From Gemmatimonadaceae bacterium (GTDB taxonomy: Bacteria; Gemmatimonadota; Gemmatimonadetes; Gemmatimonadales; Gemmatimonadaceae): DNA of 9,758 bases. Of this stretch, positions 7,019-9,758 are shown piece by piece. The translations under genes were made by a program, and so were the position numbers. The stretch is from the NCBI GenBank assembly GCA_013820975.1, contig JACDHQ010000035.1, forward strand, positions 1 to 9,758, given 5' to 3'. The notes below the pieces were generated by a model that was given only the letters and a program-made list of their open reading frames with translations, searched no databases and was not told the origin of the DNA. Every line of letters starts with the position of its first letter. The first letter of the stretch is position 1.

Positions 7019-7040
7019 GCGACGACCCGATGGTCGTCGC
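7019..7040. repeat. Perfect 9-bp inverted repeat in the protease upstream region
   Basis: Arms GCGACGACC (7019-7027) and GGTCGTCGC (7032-7040) flank a four-base loop (CGAT). It lies 109 bases before the protease start and 96 bases after the preceding stop. No T-run follows, so it is a poor intrinsic terminator. It could be an operator, a leader hairpin or an mRNA stabiliser. Confidence 0.6.
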
Positions 7041-7064
7041 TGCAATGTCGGTCGTGGACCAGCG

Positions 7065-7082
7065 CGGCCAGCTGAATGGCCG
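7065..7082. repeat. Second hairpin, 6-bp stem, in the protease leader
   Basis: CGGCCA (7065-7070) pairs with TGGCCG (7077-7082) around a six-base loop, 24 bases downstream of the larger hairpin and 66 bases before the protease start. The stem is short and could be chance at this GC content. Confidence 0.4.
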
Positions 7083-7134
7083 ATTGGCGCGTGCGACGCA
7101 GCAGGCGCCGACGGCGGAACGACCTCCATTCCTT

Positions 7135-7141
7135 GAAGAGG
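7135..7141 (+). promoter_or_regulatory. Ribosome binding site of the subtilase gene
   Basis: GAAGAGG lies seven bases upstream of the ATG at 7149. Another ATG at 7145 is out of frame and closer, so the spacing supports 7149. Confidence 0.5.
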
Positions 7142-7148
7142 TGCATGC

Positions 7149-8300
7149 ATGACTCGTCAGTCCTTCCTCTCCGCAGTCGCAGTTCTCGCCCTCGCCTCGG
7201 CATGCGCGGCGCCGGACGCATCGGTGGCTCCGGGCGCCCCCGGCGCCCTCGACGCAGCATCGTTCGATCGAGGCTCGGGGAACGCACCGCTCTACCTCGT
7301 GACGCTGCAGGATGACGTGCGGGACGTGCGCGCGGTGGCGCGCGAACTCGGCGTCCGCGGCAATTTCGGCATCGTCGCCGTTCGGGAGCATGCGGCCCGC
7401 GGGTTCGACGCCGTCATTCCGCCGAGTGCGATGGCCGCGGTGCGCGCCGATTCGCGCGTGAAGTTCATCGAGGCCGACCATGTGGTGACGCTGCGGCTCC
7501 CCGAGGCGACGGCAAAGCCGGGTGGCGGCGGTGGAAGCGCGAGCCAGCAGACGCCTTGGGGGATCACGCGCGTTGGCGGAGCGGGTGACGGCACGGGAAA
7601 GACGGCGTGGATCATCGACACCGGCATCGACCTCGATCATGCGGACCTCAACACGTCGCGTAACTGCCACGTCAACTACACCCGCAGCGGTTCGGCGGAC
7701 GATGGCAACGGGCACGGGACGCACGTTGCCGGGACCGTTGCGGCGATCAACAACAGCATCGGCGTCGTGGGTGTGGCTGCGAATGCGTACGTCTGCGCGG
7801 TGCGCGTGCTCGACAACCGCGGCAGCGGACAGTACTCGTGGATCGTCAACGGCGTGAACTATGTCGCCGCGAACGGCAAGAGCGGCGAGGTGGCCAACAT
7901 GAGCCTCGGCGGCTCGGGGAGCAACGCGACCCTCGAGCAGGCGGTGTCAGATGCGGCTTCGAAGGGGATCAAGTTCTCGCTCGCCGCGGGCAATGATGGC
8001 GCGTTCGCGGGCAACTTCACGCCGGCGCGGGTGAACGGGAACAACATCTACACCATCTCGGCGATCGCGAGCAGCGGCTGCATGGCCTCGTGGTCCAACT
8101 GGGGCAACCCGCCGGTGGATTATGCTGCGCCGGGCGTGAGCGTCCTCTCCACCTGGAAGGGGGGCGGCACCAACACCATCAGCGGGACATCGATGGCCGC
8201 GCCGCACGTCGCGGGCATCCTGCTGCTGGGCAGCGTCCGGGCCAACGGCTACGCGACCTGCGACCCCGACGGCAATCCCGATCCTATCGCCTCGCGCTAG
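7149..8300 (+). CDS. Secreted subtilisin-family (S8) serine protease with inhibitor I9 propeptide
   Basis: This is a 383-residue preproenzyme. Residues 1-18 are a signal peptide ending ALASA|C19; the cysteine suggests a lipoprotein, but Ala at -3 makes ordinary signal peptidase cleavage possible. Residues about 48-113 match the inhibitor I9 prodomain (YLVTLQDD ... FDAVIPPSAMAAVRADSRVKFIEAD), followed by a flexible Gly-rich linker (124-130). The S8 catalytic domain has Asp157 in WIIDTGID, His189 in GNGHGTHVAG, oxyanion Asn282 in AAGNDG and Ser348 in GTSMAAPH, all intact. The arrangement resembles the proteinase K branch. Four further cysteines (172, 216, 311, 371) could form disulfides outside the cytoplasm. 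Only 35 residues follow the catalytic Ser, ending CDPDGNPDPIASR, somewhat shorter than proteinase K and without a C-terminal targeting domain. GAAGAGG precedes the ATG, and a strong terminator follows 30 bases after the stop. Confidence 0.93.
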   Translation: MTRQSFLSAVAVLALASACAAPDASVAPGAPGALDAASFDRGSGNAPLYLVTLQDDVRDVRAVARELGVRGNFGIVAVREHAARGFDAVIPPSAMAAVRADSRVKFIEADHVVTLRLPEATAKPGGGGGSASQQTPWGITRVGGAGDGTGKTAWIIDTGIDLDHADLNTSRNCHVNYTRSGSADDGNGHGTHVAGTVAAINNSIGVVGVAANAYVCAVRVLDNRGSGQYSWIVNGVNYVAANGKSGEVANMSLGGSGSNATLEQAVSDAASKGIKFSLAAGNDGAFAGNFTPARVNGNNIYTISAIASSGCMASWSNWGNPPVDYAAPGVSVLSTWKGGGTNTISGTSMAAPHVAGILLLGSVRANGYATCDPDGNPDPIASR

Positions 8301-8329
8301 CGCGACGGCGACGGCTCGGCCCCGTTCGG

Positions 8330-8368
8330 CGAGCCCCCGGGACACACCGTCCCGGGGGCTCGTCTTTT
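8330..8368 (+). terminator. Strong intrinsic terminator after the protease gene
   Basis: A perfect 14-bp stem (8330-8343 with 8349-8362; inner arms GAGCCCCCGGGAC and GTCCCGGGGGCTC) with loop ACACC is followed by TCTTTT at 8363-8368. The T-tract is short but the stem is very stable. It separates the protease transcript from the DUF4112-FRG pair. Confidence 0.9.
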
Positions 8369-8414
8369 GCCCCCTGCCGGCTGAGACTCACTCGACAACC
8401 CGTTCCCGAACACC

Positions 8415-8909
8415 GTGGCAGACACCAGGACCAGGCTCGCCCACCTCCGGCAGTTCTCCCATGTCCTCGACTCGGCCATCCGAATCCCCGGGACGAACTT
8501 CCGCGTGGGGATGGACGGGCTGCTGGGACTCATCCCCGGCGTCGGCGACGTCACCACGGGGCTCGCCTCCGTGTTCATCATCATGACCGCGGCGCGGATG
8601 GGTGTCCCGCGATCGGTGCTCACGCGCATGATCATGAACGTCGCGATCGACACGGCGGTGGGCGTCATCCCAATTGTCGGCGACGCGTTCGACTTCGCGT
8701 TCAAGTCGAACCTGCGCAACGTGGCGCTGACGGAGCGCTACATGACGGCGCCGGAGGAAGAGCGCCGCCGCACCGAGCGCGTGAGCCGCCTCCAGCTGGT
8801 CGGGCTGATCGCGGTGCTGGTGGTCGTCGTGGTGCTGGGCATCATCGCCGCAGTGGCGATCGTGCGATGGATCGTCCAGGCGGCGCAGGCGATGGGCATT
8901 GCTGCATAG
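8415..8909 (+). CDS. DUF4112 domain membrane protein
   Basis: The 164-residue product matches DUF4112 (PF13430), a family of unknown function. Residues 18-45 (LDSAIRIPGTNFRVGMDGLL, then GLIPGVGD) and 62-90 (MGVPRSVLTRM..., then GVIPIVGD) carry the conserved pattern. G-[LV]-IP-x-VGD occurs twice (38-45 and 83-90), suggesting an internally duplicated hairpin membrane motif. A charged stretch (112-126) leads to a long C-terminal membrane helix (about 128-152). There is no cleavable signal. The start is a GTG at 8415 with no Shine-Dalgarno, chosen because the conserved domain begins soon after and no nearer in-frame ATG precedes it. The stop overlaps the AGGAGG of the next gene, 15 bases before its ATG, so the two genes are probably co-transcribed. 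Only 46 bases separate the start from the upstream terminator. Confidence 0.85.
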   Translation: MADTRTRLAHLRQFSHVLDSAIRIPGTNFRVGMDGLLGLIPGVGDVTTGLASVFIIMTAARMGVPRSVLTRMIMNVAIDTAVGVIPIVGDAFDFAFKSNLRNVALTERYMTAPEEERRRTERVSRLQLVGLIAVLVVVVVLGIIAAVAIVRWIVQAAQAMGIAA

Positions 8910-8913
8910 GAGG
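8908..8913 (+). promoter_or_regulatory. Ribosome binding site AGGAGG of the FRG gene
   Basis: A consensus AGGAGG overlaps the DUF4112 stop codon and sits 11 bases before the ATG at 8925. A second purine stretch (AGAGGGG, 8915-8921) is closer. This is the only full-consensus site in the window and suggests strong or coupled translation of the FRG gene. Confidence 0.6.
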
Positions 8914-8924
8914 CAGAGGGGCGC

Positions 8925-9713
8925 ATGATCCGTGAAATCGTCGTCACCACGCTGGGCGAGCTGGTGGACAAGGTCACGCCGGCCGAACCCGACCCGCAGT
9001 CCGGCCGGCGGCGCGGCACGGGGATCTACCGCGGCTCCGCCGCCTCGGCGCGCACGCTGGTCACGAGCCTCGACCGGCTCGGGACCAGTGCGCACGTAAA
9101 GCGCGGGCTGGAGGGGCACATCCTCCGCAACTATGCGCGGCAGTCACGCCCGCACGTCGACTCGGCCGACGACGAGTGGGAGCTCCTCTTCTCGGCTCAG
9201 CATCACGGCGTGCCGACGCGCCTGCTCGACTGGACGTACTCGCCGCTCGTTGCAGCGCATTTCGCGACGGCGATCCCCGCGCGCGAGCAGGACCGCGCGA
9301 TCTGGCGGCTCGACTGGCGTGCCGTGCACCGGACGTTCGGATTCCCGGAGCTCGCGCTCTTCACCCGCGACCTCGATGCCCTCCTCAACGACGGGCGCGG
9401 GACGCTGACCCCGCGGACCCTCTTCGACGGGACGCTCGGAGACCGCGAATTCGCCTGCATGGTGGAGCCGCCATCGCTCGACGCACGCATCGTCGCGCAG
9501 TCGGCCGTGTTCACCTTCATGAATGACACGACCTGCTCGTTCGACGTGTTCCTCGAGCGGCACGGACTCTCGGAGGCCCTGACGCGATTCGTGATCCCGG
9601 CAAGCGAGGTTCCCTGCGTGCGCGACCAGCTCGACCTCGTCGGCATGGACGAGCGCCGCCTCTTTCCCGACCTCGACGGGGTGGCCGAAGGGCTGCGGCG
9701 GTACTACTCCTGA
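8925..9713 (+). CDS. FRG domain-containing protein
   Basis: The 262-residue product is an FRG-domain protein (PF08867), a family of unknown biochemical activity. Its hallmarks are in order: IYRG (34-37), the TSLDR segment (47-51), a helical region with E63, then W85-xx-L-xx and AQHHGVPTRLLDWTYSPLVA (91-110) running into AHFATA. RIVAQSAVFTF follows at 188-198, and the C-terminal LFPDLDGVAEGLRRYY (246-261) is also typical of the family. There is no signal peptide or membrane helix, so it is probably cytosolic. The domain fills almost the whole chain and the length is normal. It lies 15 bases downstream of DUF4112 with a strong AGGAGG site, so the two are likely one operon. A toxin or defence role is a hypothesis only; nothing nearby looks like an antitoxin. 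No terminator is visible in the 45 bases after the stop. Confidence 0.87.
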   Translation: MIREIVVTTLGELVDKVTPAEPDPQSGRRRGTGIYRGSAASARTLVTSLDRLGTSAHVKRGLEGHILRNYARQSRPHVDSADDEWELLFSAQHHGVPTRLLDWTYSPLVAAHFATAIPAREQDRAIWRLDWRAVHRTFGFPELALFTRDLDALLNDGRGTLTPRTLFDGTLGDREFACMVEPPSLDARIVAQSAVFTFMNDTTCSFDVFLERHGLSEALTRFVIPASEVPCVRDQLDLVGMDERRLFPDLDGVAEGLRRYYS

Positions 9714-9721
9714 CGAAAGGC

Positions 9722-9742
9722 GATGAGGGATGAGGGATGAGG
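9722..9742 (+). repeat. Heptamer tandem repeat GATGAGG x3
   Basis: Three perfect copies (9722-9728, 9729-9735, 9736-9742) follow the FRG stop codon after eight bases. G-rich on the plus strand, like the array at 5314-5342. It may be a small variable-number repeat and could continue beyond the window. Confidence 0.7.
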
Positions 9743-9758
9743 GGTGCGGGAACGAACG

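Noticed and set aside
6729..7724. A 331-codon minus-strand open frame over the Rossmann and protease genes
   Set aside because: It overlaps two well-supported plus-strand genes and its product shows no recognisable domain, only Arg-rich shadow composition.
1..9758. tRNA, rRNA, CRISPR array, insertion sequence, prophage or attachment site
   Set aside because: I looked for these and saw no cloverleaf, regularly spaced repeats, transposase or integrase motifs, or flanking inverted repeats.

Overview
The window is GC-rich, gene-dense bacterial chromosome. It holds eight protein-coding genes, one of them cut by the left edge. I see no tRNA, rRNA, CRISPR array, transposase or phage gene. Very high G+C in third codon positions, GTG starts, weak or missing Shine-Dalgarno sequences, an exported S9 peptidase with an 'EA|Q' signal-peptide junction, and a compact secreted subtilase beside a DUF4112 protein together suggest a Gemmatimonadota-like soil or sediment bacterium. 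That assignment is inference from style, not from a marker gene.

Layout. (1) 1-1460, minus: a multi-spanning O-antigen ligase/polymerase-like protein, running off the left edge where a TPR-like tail seems to begin. (2) 1595-1999, plus: a small cytosolic Cys-rich four-helix-bundle copper-binding protein (DUF326/Csp type) with a His/Asp/Glu-rich N-terminus. (3) 2020-2973, minus: a membrane-anchored, degenerate HD-GYP-like protein, convergent with the copper protein. (4) 3146-5338, plus: an exported oligopeptidase B (S9A), divergent from the HD-GYP gene. (5) 5446-6249 and 6249-6923, plus: a lipoprotein with a repeated Pro/Gln tail, overlapping by one base a TIP30/HTATIP2-like Rossmann protein. 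(6) 7149-8300, plus: a secreted subtilisin-family protease with its own inhibitor propeptide, preceded by a 225-base gap containing two hairpins and followed by a strong intrinsic terminator (8330-8368). (7) 8415-8909 and 8925-9713, plus: a DUF4112 membrane protein and an FRG-domain protein, 15 bases apart and probably one operon.

How they work together. Much of the content is envelope- or export-related: glycan polymerisation or ligation, an exported peptidase, a lipoprotein, a secreted protease and a DUF4112 membrane protein. There is no single obvious pathway. The most promising candidate for an undescribed system is the DUF4112-FRG pair. It is isolated upstream by a terminator and joins a membrane protein of unknown function to an FRG domain. 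Other points of interest are the HD-GYP-like protein that lacks its catalytic signatures, the oligopeptidase B with a conserved P1 pocket but no P2 acidic pair, and the His-tailed Csp-like copper store.
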